The notes: generated by a model from the sequence alone, not told the origin. Counted from the first letter of the stretch, positions 1 through 11,944 are shown. The stretch is 64,000 bases of DNA from Sipunculus nudus (GCA_026874595.1 CM049311.1:78256453-78320452); one strand, 5' to 3'. Program-made: numbers and translations.

Positions 1-48
1 CATAAAATGAATCTCTGTATCCAGATCACTGGCACTGGCGCCCCTCTA

Positions 49-61
49 ACACACACACACA

Positions 62-155
<94 letters not shown>

Positions 156-161
156 GTGTGT
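49..161. repeat. Compound microsatellite (AC)n-(AT)n-(AG)n-(TG)n
   Basis: A short AC run is followed by about 60 bp of AT dinucleotides, about 28 bp of AG dinucleotides and a short TG run. The open frames that cross it encode only YIYIYI and RERERE and are not genes. The next 220 bases up to the LTR show nothing recognisable. Confidence 0.95.
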
Positions 162-654
162 TTCCAAATGGTCGAAACGATATGTTTTGGCCAGGTCTAA
201 TTTTTTTCGGTTTTTTTCACCACTTAACCTGCAAGGCATTTTTTATAACATATAACGGTAGCATAGCCAGGGGTTACCGATGGGCTGGTGCCTGGCGAAG
301 GGGTCCGTGTTGGCTGCAGGAATACCTGCTACGCAAATGGTCTACACGCGTGCACACACACTTACACATACTTTATGTATATTGTTACAGATGTCTTTTT
401 TTATTGTGTGACGCGGGTGTAACTCGTGATGTAGCGGCCAGGTGTTGCACTCTCAGTTTAATCCGTACTGGTTGAACTCTCGTTGTCATGCTAGCTTGGG
501 GCTTTCTCGCCTAGCCGAGCCGGGTCGGCTCACGTGTGAACTCTGGTATGTAGAGACACAGCGATGTTTTCTAGTATGTTCTTTGAGCGTGCTTATTATT
601 TTAGGTTCTTAAGATGGTTCGAGAAATGGAAAATTCTCGGCTTGAAGTGAAAAG

Positions 655-664
655 TTATATAAAG
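655..664 (+). promoter_or_regulatory. LTR TATA box (copy A)
   Basis: TTATATAAAG lies about 270 bp into the LTR, just upstream of 'AGGCTGTG'. The same box at the same place is kept in copy E (50648-50657) and, as TTATAAATAG, in the left-arm copy. This is the likely U3/R promoter of the element. Confidence 0.55.
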
Positions 665-1060
665 AGGCTGTGATTTAAAGCCGATAGAGAGGTGGGAGAA
701 TATTCCAGCGGACACAGAAGCGTGTATGTCAGTTTGTGGGACCTATTCCGATAAGTGCGGCAATTATAGATTTTCTTCAGATTTTCTTCTGGATTTGTGA
801 TAATCTTATTTGATATTCAGTTTACTTTCGGGATTGTTACAAGAGCTTTACATTGGACAGTTATTCTCCGAGAGAATTTGTGTGAACTGTTCGCCCGGCT
901 TATTCAATTTAAAGGAGTTATCGCTGTGACAGTGGTGGTATCCAGGTACTGTGCACTTTGTTTATTTTACTGTGTGATTGTATTGATTTGTTGTTATACT
1001 GCTGTTATACTGTGTAACTGTATTGATTTAGCGTATTTGTAATGTAAGGGTTGTTTTAAG

Positions 1061-1066
1061 AATAAA
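1061..1066 (+). terminator. LTR polyadenylation signal (copy A)
   Basis: AATAAA follows 'GGTTGTTTTAAG' about 150 bp before the LTR end. It is conserved in the left-arm and 50-kb copies and fits the R/U5 polyadenylation signal of an LTR. Confidence 0.5.
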
Positions 1067-1212
1067 TTATAGTAATTTAAAACCACTGACTTGTTTATTC
1101 ATTCCCCTAGACATTTTACGCTGCCTAGTGTTAATGAATCTGATATTTTTCTCCATTACAAAATATATGTTCATCACGCATACGTGATCTGTTGATATGA
1201 GGTTCCGTAACA

Positions 1213-1231
1213 ATATATATATATATATATA

Positions 1232-1275
<44 letters not shown>

Positions 1276-1290
1276 ATTATATATATAATT
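1213..1290. repeat. (AT)n microsatellite with short interruptions
   Basis: AT dinucleotides broken by 'TCAT' and 'CACATT'. It abuts the 3' end of LTR copy A, so the LTR inserted into a pre-existing AT repeat. The sequence from here to about 1690 shows nothing recognisable. Confidence 0.9.
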
Positions 1291-1689
1291 TTATTCAATA
1301 TTATATAATATTATAACATTTAATACAACAAAAATGCATTTGCCAAAACATTAATAAGAACTTGGAATGAGCGAAAAAGAGTTAATTATTAAAATCAACT
1401 TATTAATCATTAGTTTGGGTTGCTGATTCCTTATCATCAGTTTCTAAGTAAATTCATGACAGATCAAGAAATGATGTCCCCGGGATAGTTCTCTATGTCT
1501 AAATGGTTGCAGATGAAAGTGATCCAATCTGACACTGCAGAAGCTTCCGTTGCAATCAATGAAAATTCTTCATAGACATAGAAATTATGCAGCTACAATC
1601 TACCTTGGTAAGGACAGGGCTTGAAAATAATGTATCCGCACGATGTACATTGCCTTGAATTCACGTTCATATTCTAATAAATTACTTTT

Positions 1690-2760
1690 ATTTTTTTTTT
1701 CATTTTTTTTTATCATGACAAAACATCACATGTTTAAATACTTATTCAATTAAAAACACGCAAAATCAAAGACATCAAATAGACAAGATATATATACTGA
1801 ATACCAAAAAAAAAAACACATGCAAATGAAAACATCAAACGGATAATTCAATAACCAATGTGCATAGCAATTTATAATGGCTAAATGTACTTAATTTCCT
1901 TGCTACAGATATCCAAATTCTTTATCCTATATTTTCCGATAATAGTTTCCATTTATTATTGTCCTTGTATTTAGCTGCGCATTCTTATTTCATCTGATAA
2001 TTTAGATATTTTTTTTTATTTTCTACATTAAATACAAATGAATCTTTAGTTTTATAGATATAGGCCTTACTATGAATAATAATTTCATTTTCCCTCTCTT
2101 TACTTTGTTCTGGTATTCCCGAATTTATGTTTTTTTTGTTATATTATCTGGTAATATATTATATGCCATGCAGAATTCCTGCAAATATCTCTTCACAATA
2201 ATGCAACTAAAACAATAGATGTCTGACATCTTCAATTTGTGGACAGCATAATCTACACTTTGGATTTTCTGTGACTTTCCGTTAAGATATAACAAATTAT
2301 ACAATATTTTATACTGCAATTCACAAGTTTTGTATTCCTTATAGAATAGAGAGAACCCCATTGTCCTTCTAAAATATAATATTAAAACTTTATTTTAATT
2401 TTGTTTCAGAAGTAGTTCCTAGCTTAGGTCTTCTTGCACGTCACTTGGTTATAGAAAATCTAGATACCTAGAACATGCATTGATACAAGTAGCCAATGGT
2501 AATCCTAATGGTTTTTCCTTACTATTTTAAGTCTCCCTAACCACATTGCCTCAGTTTTATTTTTATTAATATTCAAACCTGAACACTGACTGAACATTCT
2601 ACACAAGGTTAAAACCTTTTAGCAGACTCCTAATCCTACACAGTTACTGTTGCCTCATCTACACCCAAAAATAGTTAAATACCTCTTATTTTACCTGTTA
2701 CCATGTATATATGAAATATATCTAATATTATTTGCTATAATTTTATAGACACCATGAAGA
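1690..2760 (-). mobile_element. Degenerate L1-like LINE remnant (RT C-terminal part)
   Basis: Read on the minus strand from about 2660 downwards, the translation shows 'DEATVT' where the reverse transcriptase YADD box would be. Next comes 'SGLNINKNKTEAMWLGR' (about 2530-2580), typical of the L1/Tx1-type RT thumb, and then 'NPKCRLCCPQIEDVRHLLF' followed, after a frameshift, by 'FSC' (about 2200-2290). The last part matches the C-x2-C...H-x4-C motif at the C-terminus of L1-like ORF2 proteins. Stops and frameshifts break the frame throughout. The 3' side runs into A-rich sequence (T-rich on the plus strand) near 1690-1715, which I take as the tail. It is 5'-truncated and dead. The outer bounds are approximate and the clade is inferred from motifs only. 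Confidence 0.6.
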
Positions 2761-3291
2761 TATATGGCGACAGTGGATCTCTTAGCCAAACACCCCTTCC
2801 TATTTTAATATACCCTGAAGAATGACACTTATTCATAATACAAATTTGTTTCATTAAATAAATATCAGTCATGACCATCCACCATGGATTCTCTGTCATT
2901 CATGAATGTTAATTGTTATAGGCGTCGTCGTTTAGGACTGGCAAAGAAGGGCGTAGTTTCTTCTAACCAATAAAATTCGTGATTATCTCAGTTCCATCGA
3001 GCACGACACAGCTACCAAGTGGTATGCCTTTATTGGAATGATAATGATAATTCACATAATTCACATTTCAGTATCTGATTTGAAATAGGTAAAGAGTGTT
3101 ACTAAGTAACGAATCGTTTTACGGCTTGGTATTTCATTTCTGTCTCCTTGTAAGAAAAGATTATCGTTGAAATCTTTGTCTTTATATAATTGTAATTTAA
3201 CGCTAATTCCCACCACGTTTTGTTAGTTTATTATGTTATTATTACTAAATTATACTGTATTTTGATATCATAGCTTATGAAATTATTTTCG

Positions 3292-3296
<5 letters not shown>
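2761..3296. other. Unassigned AT-rich sequence
   Basis: No open frame, splice-bounded exon or repeat structure was recognised here. Confidence 0.5.

Positions 3297-3350
<54 letters not shown>
3297..3350. repeat. (AT)n microsatellite
   Basis: About 54 bp of uninterrupted AT dinucleotides. Confidence 0.97.
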
Positions 3351-3353
<3 letters not shown>

Positions 3354-3956
3354 CATCTGGTATGTCTGCTTCAGAGTCCTGGATTCAGCTGTAAAATACA
3401 ACTTGTTCTCATATATTTTTAATCCCAAAAGATATACATGTTGGCAGCCTTCTTTAATTTAAGTTAAAAAGTAATTCATTAATTAGGTATTTAAGGTAAA
3501 TTCAACATTATCATCACTTAAGCTTGATGAACGGGAAAGTGCCGAGGGCGTGCGCGGGAACGCTTATGCTGTTAACATTTGGGCCCACAACAAATGCAGA
3601 GTAATCTAAATGCATGTATATGGTGAAATCTTGCGATTGAAATTGAGTCCCCACTTATGGCAGGCCCAGCTGGCACTCTAAAAACAGCCCATCATCCGTA
3701 GGCCAAAACTACAGATGGTGGCAGGGGTGAATACAAAGCTCGTCTCCTGTCGATTGACTACCTTTATATTAAGGATGGCCATTTTGGCTGGGTTTACTGA
3801 CCTTTAATTAAATATAGATCCCCGTTACTGGACGAGGCAATGACTTGCCAGGTTCAACACTCGTCTACAGACCATCAGAAAAGATTCAAGGATAGAGGCA
3901 TCATTACTGATTTATAGAATTCATTGTAATCGGCATAGGAAGATTACACCACCTGC

Positions 3957-4134
3957 AAGGCTTCGATTAATATTTGATTGCAAGTAAAAATTGGTCGAAT
4001 ATTGTCTGAGGCTGATTGCCCTTAGAGCGTAACAGCCAATTATTGGAGGATGGACTGTTACAGTAAGAAGCAAAGGACGTACCTATCATCCGCTTGGCTT
4101 GGATTAATATTTGATTAAAAGTTTAAATTGGTCG
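3957..4134. repeat. Diverged two-copy ~137-bp tandem duplication
   Basis: 'GATTAATATTTGATT' followed by 'AAATTGGTCG' occurs at about 3963-3997 and again at about 4101-4134. The intervening sequence is less similar, so this is an old duplication. The surrounding 3351-4436 is otherwise unassigned. Confidence 0.5.
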
Positions 4135-4436
4135 CTTTGGTGCCCATGACTGTGATTGGTGTCTCAGCCTGTTTACCCTCGGAGTTAAATGACCTGAGAA
4201 CAGCGCAGCAAGAAGAAATTGCCTAATCTCATGCGTTATACATGCCTTGACTAAAACCACGTCCTATAATTTCCTGTATTTCCTACCACCGATTATGGTT
4301 CTTTTACCAACATGTAAATACCTGAAAATAATGATCACCTAGTCTTATTTCAAATGTTTGAGCTTTAAAAACAGATGATGTTAAATCTATATATCAGCAT
4401 CCTATTCTCTTCATTACGTACTCTATCCCACACGTA

Positions 4437-4625
4437 CAGACAGACAGTGAAAGAGAGAGAGAAAGAGAAAAAGGTACAGAGAGAAGCAGAGAGATAGACA
4501 GGGAGAAAGGGAGACAGAGAGAGATAAACAGAGAGAGAGAGAAGGGACACACAGAGACAGAGAGATATAAACAGAGAGCGGAGGGAGAGAGAGTTATGGA
4601 CAGAGAGAGAAAGAGAGCTCCAATG
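4437..4625 (+). repeat. GA-rich purine tract
   Basis: About 190 bp dominated by imperfect GAGAGA and GACAGAGA units, with nearly all purines on the plus strand. It can form triplex DNA and carries no gene. The sequence from 4626 to about 5600 shows nothing recognisable. Confidence 0.9.
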
Positions 4626-5599
4626 CGTCCATTGTATTTATGGCAGTTTTCGGAAAATCAATATGAGGATGGAAATGTCATTTACCGGTGCTTTAACGAG
4701 GGCTCTCTAATGTATTTTTTTGGACGAGAGATCACCGTGAATCTACTCAGACAGAAGAACAAGGCTGTCAAATCACGGAAATCATGTGCTTCATCTAAAA
4801 GTACATATAATCTGAAGACGTTCTGAAAATCCATAACTAAGTAAATCCATAACAAGAACCGCAAATATCAGATTGGTCTCAGATTACACTGGAGCGCAGT
4901 AATAACTCCTGATGTGGCCTACCAATCCGAGACGGAACTCGGCTGAAGGAAAGTGTTCAGTAAAATGATGAATGTCTGGCCTTAAACGACAACCGACACT
5001 TTCATTGGTTTGGGATGTTATTTCGAGGTGAGGCCAAAAACCAGACGGGCTTTGCTTGTAAACTGTACCAGTCTGAGGACAACGGAAGTCGGAGTAGATT
5101 CTGCTCGACTAAGTCTGGGACAGTTCACTAAACATCTCCTTGTTACTAATTCCAATGACCTTTTTTAGGCTTCCTGACGGTTTAAGCTCTTCAGGTTGTT
5201 TATTGCTTGACTGTTACCTCTAACTGTACCTCTGTAGGCGGGCGAACGCTTCGACAAATAGAATTGCGTCAATCCATCATTTTATTTTCATTTAATTGAT
5301 GAACATTTCCGAAAGCTGTATTGTCGAACCTACTTATTGGTCAAGGCTTTTACTTGAAAGCCGAAGGAGCATTTCTCGCGAGAGACTAGGAGGCGAAAAT
5401 GGATATGTCTCTATATAACTTCAGGAATTTTAATTAATGTCTTATTCCCATCTGTCTGTTATGATTTAAGAGTTATTACAGTCTGCCTGAACAAAAAAAA
5501 CCCTGAAACCAAGAAGGCTTATCAACTGAATATTATTCAGATCACATGGCAGCCCACGTACAAGACAGTGGCAGTGGAGAAAGAGAGATTTTATGATAG

Positions 5600-5785
5600 T
5601 TTACACGTTGGCAATAACTTGCTGACGATAATGTGCAAATGTACAAAAACCTTCCGCAAACCTCTCGCATACTGATTTTGGATGTGATCAAAACTTTCGC
5701 AAACTCACTGTTAGGCGCAGGCTCTCGTAAATTTGCAGATTTCAAAAACCTCTCGCAGTGGCCCTCGCAGCCTCTTTGGCCCTGT
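5600..5785 (-). repeat. Diverged CTCGCA-rich repeat, copy 1
   Basis: Plus-strand 'TGTGATCAAAACTTTCGCAAA' type sequence and 'AAAACCTCTCGCA' recur in reverse orientation at about 7540-7685. Short TTGCGA/TCGCAA motifs are scattered through both. It looks like a pair of old copies of one dispersed repeat, family unknown. Confidence 0.4.
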
Positions 5786-7539
5786 TCATGCACAGAATAG
5801 AGCCGAGACAGATTAATGCTTCATGATTTAATGCCAGCACAAGCCTAAATGTTTAATATCAGTATACTTTTTTTCCAATAATCCCATATGTATATATAAA
5901 ACATTAATATTCATATATATACATGTATGTTAGAATGTTTATTTATTTAAAATGTTATAAAATAATTATTCTGTATAGTCATAAAATAAATATATAAATG
6001 TTTTTGCACATTATAAGTTTCTATTTCATTAAATTTTCATAACATAAATTACATAACATATTATTTATTCAATATGGCTAAATACTTTTTTTATCACGTA
6101 TGTGGTCCCTCTCTTCAATCGGAATCCTTTGTGCATAATCAATATCGAAATAGAGATTACATTGTAAATAAAAAATGCATATTTAATGAAAAATATCAAA
6201 TATTTACTGCTTAGAAATAAGTTGTTCAAATTTTAAATAAAAATTTATTAATCTGAATTCTCAGAACTGAGTTTCATTTCAATGACGTCAATAAACGTAT
6301 ATAGGTTTATAAAATAATATATAAAACATAAATTATATATCATTTACATTATTATATTTTATATAATATCAGAATTCCGTGAGCTGAATTAGCTGATTAA
6401 TTATCTCATATTTTAATCGGTGCTATCGGTCATATCGGTGTTTTTCTGTATGATTTATTGGTGAATTTGATTATTAAATTGACAGCAATAGTACAAAATT
6501 AAAAGGTTTCATTGACCATTTGATTCAACAGAGGAATTCACACAAACTTAAAAAAATACGATCAAAAGACAAGTATGGTGAGGTAACAAATCAGTGTTTC
6601 AAGTTAAACTTTGGCACTTGTCATAGGTTGCATATCTATGGCATATCTATGGCAGACTAAACTAAATGAACTAAAATAAATAAACTTCGGATAGGTTTAC
6701 ATTAGTGTAAAATCAGAACATTACTTAACTTCGCAAATTATCAAATTTGTATGACATGAATCAATACAGGTTCACATTAATGCGAATTATGAAAGTTAAT
6801 TCTAACACTTCATATTTATTAATAAGATTTTTACTATATTTAAAACAATCATATAATATAAATAAATTGAAAATATTCCTGTTTTTGAACATCTATTTTC
6901 TCATTATCACTGTTAGAATATATTAGATCTTACCGACTACTCAACAATCAGAACATATGCATATGTAAAAATGTATTATTATTATTATAACAATAACAAG
7001 ATGCACATTCAAACAATGTACTGAAGCATTTGCGCATATAAATCGTGTTGAGAGGATTGCAAAATATCATACAGAGTAAATACCACATGTAAAAATCGAA
7101 TTTCTCTAAATGAGGCATGATGATTATGATAGTTATTAAAGTGTTAATAAACAAGTTTACGTATCTTTTGCGGCGCGTTCACATAATAAATGTAATACGG
7201 GATACGTTGGATCGGCGTCGGAAGACGCAGCAAGAGTTTCAACGCCCCTCCTTTTTCCCTCCTTCCCATCAGTTAAGAAAAAAATCGTGATATGTCAGTT
7301 TAACGTTAGGGATTAGTTCTAAAGTCGCAGCTTAGCGCACGTAGCTTACCTTCATCTTCTTTCAATATACAGTGCAGCCTTAACCCTTGGGCCTATAAAC
7401 ATTAATAAATATATATGCTGTGTTTGTACGTGTCAGGGTTCACAAGAATTGCGATTGCATATAAGGCAGATTCCTGTCTTCTGTGTACGACACAGGCGTA
7501 TCCCGAAAGTCAATAAAACGCGGGTTACGAGTGTTGCAA
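5786..7539. other. Unassigned, very AT-rich sequence
   Basis: Mostly low-complexity AT-rich DNA. No coding frame, RNA gene or clear repeat was recognised. Confidence 0.5.
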
Positions 7540-7685
7540 ACAATTGATTATTCGCAAAATTGCGAGAGACGTGCGAGAGGTTTTCAGCACATTTCGCAAA
7601 ATAAATTGCGAGCCTTCGCAAACCTTCCGAAAATCCCCTCGCAATTGCAAATTTGCAAAAAGTTTCGATCACATAGGCCCTGGTT
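7540..7685 (+). repeat. Diverged CTCGCA-rich repeat, copy 2
   Basis: Contains 'GTGCGAGAGGTTTTCAGCAC', 'CCTTCGCAAACCTTCCG' and 'AAAGTTTCGATCACAT', which match the reverse complement of the segment at 5600-5785 with substitutions. The open frames over it are repeat-derived and are not called as genes. Confidence 0.4.
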
Positions 7686-8059
7686 TATACATCCTTATAC
7701 CGACCTTGTATCGATCTCGTTTAACATTTTTTTTCGAATTGCAGACATAAGGGACGTTAACGCGCTCTATATATGTTTATTTGACACATTTAAATGATAT
7801 TTCATTTTTCTCTTACATAATCCAGACGGGCCGAGAATCTTGTTCTAAAGGTGAAGCAAAACCTTATTAATACAATCTACGTGGTGTTAAAAAGCCAACA
7901 ATCACTTCTATTGATTAAATTGTGTCGTCTTCACAAACTCAGATACAATTAGGAAGGAGGATTTGGAAGCAAGTGTTTTATCTGTTTGCAAAAGATCTTA
8001 TATAACAGAGATACTGCAGATATATCAAAACATCCGTGACTATGCACCGTATACCCAGT

Positions 8060-8580
8060 GTGAAATTAATTTCCGATTATCCCCCACCGTAATTAAAAAT
8101 CGATATCGGATTACCCCGGGGGTAACTTGAAATCGATATCGGATTACCCCGGGGTAATTTGAAATCGATCTCTGATTACCCCTTACGTTTTCAGAATACT
8201 CGTTAAACAGTTTGTTTATTGATTATGTTCATTATTTTTTTTTTAATTTCTCAAATTAGGATGAATCTTTGAATACCTATTGCCAGCATGGAGTATGTCA
8301 TGCGTTATGGCAAAGTGTGTGAGTTAAAAGAAATATAATTAACAATACAATTAACATATTGCGACAATTTTATTTTTCATAATATGATTCCAGCTCTTAA
8401 CTCTAGTATCTTTCACTTTTTTCATATAAATTGTGTATCATGAGTTTAAAGCATAAGAACATAGCATTTGTATCATCAGCTAGAGGGTAATTTGATTAGC
8501 GCAGGGGTAAACTGATATTACGTACAGACAGGTGCAATCTTAAATCGATTTTAGATTACCGGGGAGGGGGGGGGCTTATA
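8060..8580. repeat. GATTACCCC/GGGGTAA palindromic repeat region
   Basis: About three tandem ~37-bp units 'AAATCGATATCGGATTACCCC' at 8070-8185, with a 16-bp perfect palindrome ATTACCCCGGGGTAAT at 8143-8158. Related pieces recur about 300 bp further on ('AGAGGGTAATTTGATTAGCGC', 'AAATCGATTTTAGATTACCG' near 8545). This may be one small non-autonomous element with complex ends. The flanking 7691-8059 and 8581-8987 show nothing. Confidence 0.45.
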
Positions 8581-8986
8581 ACTTATAAGTCTTTAAACTT
8601 GAAATAACCCCTTGCTGTATCATTCCGAGACGAAGGATGTTCTATTGACCAAACAAGTTCAGTAAACGTTCAAGCTTTGAGTCTACCTGTACAGTTTCAG
8701 TAATGTGGGTAGGCATTGGAAGAGAAGCCCGGAAACCGGACAACCTCTCCTTCATAACTTACTAGAATATGGACAACTGGAGAAGATTGGTATAAAGGTC
8801 TGGGCGGGAACGTGACAAGGAAGGCACGTTCTGTCGGGCTTTATATCTTTCTTTAAGTGAGGTAACCTGAATTGTTTTTTTTTATGTTTTATGAAATGCT
8901 GAATAAAAGATTCTGATCGGCAACCTTTCCAAACAAGTGATGTTTTGCTCAGTATGGTGCTGGGGCCCTCGCCCGAGGGAACTGCA

Positions 8987-8987
<1 letters not shown>

Positions 8988-9025
<38 letters not shown>

Positions 9026-9032
9026 CACACAA

Positions 9033-9066
<34 letters not shown>

Positions 9067-9090
9067 GTATATGTCTGTATGTGTCAATTT
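8988..9090. repeat. Compound microsatellite (AC)n(AT)n(AC)n(AT)n
   Basis: Alternating AC and AT dinucleotide blocks that end in GTATGTCTGTATGTGT. Open frames through it are artefacts of the repeat. 9091-9715 is unassigned. Confidence 0.95.
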
Positions 9091-9715
9091 CTGTATATCT
9101 CTCTATGTCTGTATGTATGCATGTCCGGACCTAAACAAAGCTACGACAAATTTCCACTTGAAAACTCTTCACAACATAAGTCTCCTCATCCTATATCTTT
9201 GCCCTCCATTATCGATTGTACATATTCTGGAAGTTACAGGATTAAAATCGTTAATCTGCCGTTAATTATTCCTTCCTATGGTAAGAGCACGGCGGAGGTC
9301 CGCAATCTCCGAAAGTCGTCTGACAAGGCCTTTGACAAATTTGCGAATTACCACGTATTTGCCTTGATTATTTCAAGTTAGTCAATCTTTACATATAACA
9401 TAACATATGAATTTCTTTTAACCTATCTTTATAACATATCGTCTCACTCATTCTATAAACAGTCCTTCAAACGGGACATGGGTTGTCTTTAGAAAATATC
9501 TAAAAACTTCACATATTTTATTCATTTCAAAAGATATGACGAAAACTGAATAATTATGATATCATATATATCTCAACTATCTCGCAGTTCCAGTGGGTAG
9601 TATATGCGTCTGTATTTGATTCTAATCAAACCCGTTTTTTTAATTCGTCTTCGTGTAATTTTCCATTGATTCTGTGTGTAATCTGTTAATAATTTTGCAT
9701 GTATTATTTTCTTTA

Positions 9716-10044
9716 TATGGAGCCCCTAAAGTATGTAGCCCCTAAAGTGACATACGTGATATTTTTTTTCTGGGTAAATATCGCGTTCCCTCGTGATCTT
9801 TTCGCGTTCCCTCGCAATCTTTTCGCGTTCCCTCGCGATCTTTTCGCGTTCCCTCGCGATCTTTTCGCGTTCCCTCGCGATAATATCGCGTTCCCTCGCG
9901 ATCTTTTCGCGTTCCCTCGCGATCTTTTCGCGTTCCCTCGCGATAATATCGCGTTCCCTCGCGATAATACCGCGTTCCCTCGCGATCTTTTCGCGTTCCC
10001 TCGCGATCTTATCGCGTTCCCTCGCGATCTTTTCGTGTTCCCTC
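9716..10044 (+). repeat. 21-bp hairpin minisatellite, array 1 (13 units)
   Basis: A unique leader (ATGGAGCCCCTAAAGT...GTGACATACGTGATAT...GGGTAAATA) is followed from 9780 by 13 units of 21 bp, consensus TCGCGTTCCCTCGCGATCTT plus T; some units read ATAATA in place of ATCTTT. Each unit holds an inverted repeat TCGCG-TTCCCT-CGCGA able to form a 5-bp stem with a 6-nt loop. Because 21 is a multiple of three, all frames stay open and one encodes AFPRDLF repeats; this is a by-product and not a supported gene. The array ends exactly where the left arm of the giant inverted repeat begins. The same leader and array recur in the spacer at 25019-25264 in the same orientation. Confidence 0.9.
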
Positions 10045-10524
10045 GTGGATTAATCTCTTATCATAATAAGAACTGTGCATGTGTATTAGTCATGATTAGT
10101 TTGATAAACAAGACAAGCTGTGGCATTTTTTTTAATTTTATGCACTTTTGCTGGTAACTCCCAGGTTACAACAGGCATTGATTATGTAAAATCAGGGTTC
10201 ATATATATTCTCCTGATATTTGATATGCATAAATTGCTCATGGAGAGTATTTAGAGGAATTATTCCACTATCCTTTCCCCTAATTAAGCACTTTTACTAT
10301 GATTACATATACAAAAGCATCAGATCCTATTGCCTTATGCACTGATTAAATTGAAACTTGGTATCCATGTTGACTTTGGATAGCCCCATATGATGTATAA
10401 CACAAGTTGTATCTGGAACATGTTGGCATATAAAATTGTTATTTTGAGAATATCAGTTATTCTACAAGATTTGCTCCTGTTAGCTCATATATATGATTTA
10501 ATTCTTTCTTTTTTTTACAAGGAG

Positions 10525-10660
10525 GATGTCACTGGAAACACATTCAAGTCTGCTGAGGGAGCTGAGCCTTTTATCGTCTTTATCTATGTTCAGATCAGCT
10601 GCCATATTTGGAGATGGTATAGAAATATGTGCCTTAAATGGCGCTGGATTAATTTAGAGA
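10525..10660 (+). other. Exon-like segment in left arm (unidentified)
   Basis: A pyrimidine tract 'TTTCTTTTTTTTACAAG' resembles a 3' splice site. It is followed by an open stretch reading EDVTGNTFKSAEGAEPFIVF, which looks less random than its surroundings. The right-arm counterpart (about 39385-39515) keeps the same reading with two silent and several replacement changes clustered in about 125 bp. No donor site, family match or start was found. It may be a remnant exon or chance. Confidence 0.2.
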
Positions 10661-11944
10661 AGCTTTTACCTGCTGCTTGCTTGTTAATTTGTACTGTATT
10701 TAAATAATCCCAGAGATTTTGTCAGTTACTGAATCTATTCCAGGAACATTGTTTTAGGGCACCTGTTCCAAACAACAGTAAGTCTATTTCTTACAAGGAA
10801 TTTGATGACAGTTTAAAGAAGTAAACCTTGGCAAATAGTCAATTATAAGGTACAACTTGCACTTTGGCAAGCTTTGTTTTGAGCAGATATGTGTAATAGT
10901 GGAACATTGTTTTTAGGTACTTCTACCAAGCAAGAGTAATTCAATATCTAACAGTCACTTAGTAATTTAAAGAAGTTATGCTTAGTACCCTCAAGCTTAT
11001 CTTTAGCATGTATGATCCTCAGTAATTTATTTAGCATTTATTAGTGGACATTTTTTTGTAATATTTATTCATCATTCACAGAATTATAATTGATTATGGC
11101 AAGAGTTTTCAGTCAGCTTGTTTTAGTCAACAGAATCGTCTGTAATTTCAAAAGAGCATCTGTACACTCTTTGCATGTTACTTTGTTACAGGTTTTCAGC
11201 TGTAAGAAAAATGATTTAGGATAACAATGAAGGATGGTTATATGAGTGGTATATAGAACATATTTTTTCATGCAATTTTGATTTATTGTAATTTATGCTT
11301 TTGATTTTAAAATCAAGTATTTTAATGATTTTAAATGATTTTTTTTTAATTAAGCGTCTTCCCTGTATTAATATCCCTACAGTGTAGGCACCTTCACTTG
11401 TACCTCCTTGAGCTCCAGCACTACGACTGGTCTGTCTGTCGTTTGTTGTTCATTTATTAATACTAACAGTTTTTCTTATTAATGACGATACTTTAGATTT
11501 TTTTACATATGTTTAAAATGTGCCAGGTGCACCACATACAGAAACTTGTGGTGCCCCCACATTTTTGGTGATTTATTTGCTAGTTTGTGTATGCGTATTG
11601 TGGGCCCATTAGGAATCTGACTTGAGCAATGCAGCTTATGATACCTTTAATCCAAATGTAACAAATCCTAAATATGAAAGTATTTGCATCATTTTTATAT
11701 TAATTCTTCTTACCCAGCAAATTTTGAAGGGAACTTGCCTAACTTAATTTTATTGTAGCTTTTCTGAGAAATGATTGCATGATTTGTACTATATTCTGCA
11801 CATGTATTAACCTAGGTGAAGGCATATCACTTGGTAAATTTGTTGATTTTATTTTCATTTTTAGCTGAATCTTGTCTTAGATGTATGTTGACTTTTTCCA
11901 GAATCAACAAACAGTGCTCATCCTTCTTTACTTCACTGATTTTG

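Larger units (their letters stand above)
383..1212 (+). mobile_element. Solo LTR, copy A (TGTTAC...GTAACA family)
   Basis: An 830-bp LTR starts TGTTACAGATGTC and ends GGTTCCGTAACA, so it has the TG...CA ends and a 6-bp terminal inverted repeat (TGTTAC/GTAACA) of retroviral-type LTRs. It is flanked by ATAT on both sides (379-382 and 1213-1216), a 4-bp target duplication, although the AT-rich site makes this copy weak evidence on its own. Inside are a TATA box and an AATAAA signal in the expected order. No internal region (primer-binding site, gag, pol) adjoins it, so it is a solo LTR left by LTR-LTR recombination. Four more copies lie in the window. A 4-bp duplication fits Ty3/Gypsy or BEL types; the family itself was not identified. 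Confidence 0.85.

Noticed and set aside
7411-7440. Possible fragment of the LTR family (GCTGTGTTTGTAC.TGTCAGGGTTC)
   Set aside because: About 26 of 30 bases match the LTR on the minus strand, but similarity stops on both sides, so a real insertion cannot be shown.
9780-10044. CRISPR-like array
   Set aside because: Units are contiguous with no unique spacers, and all surrounding evidence is animal nuclear DNA.
9699-10157. Open frame encoding repeated AFPRDLF heptapeptides as a repetitive protein gene
   Set aside because: The 21-bp DNA unit keeps every frame open regardless of coding; the array also occurs at 25019 in other context, and each unit is better explained by its TCGCG/CGCGA hairpin.
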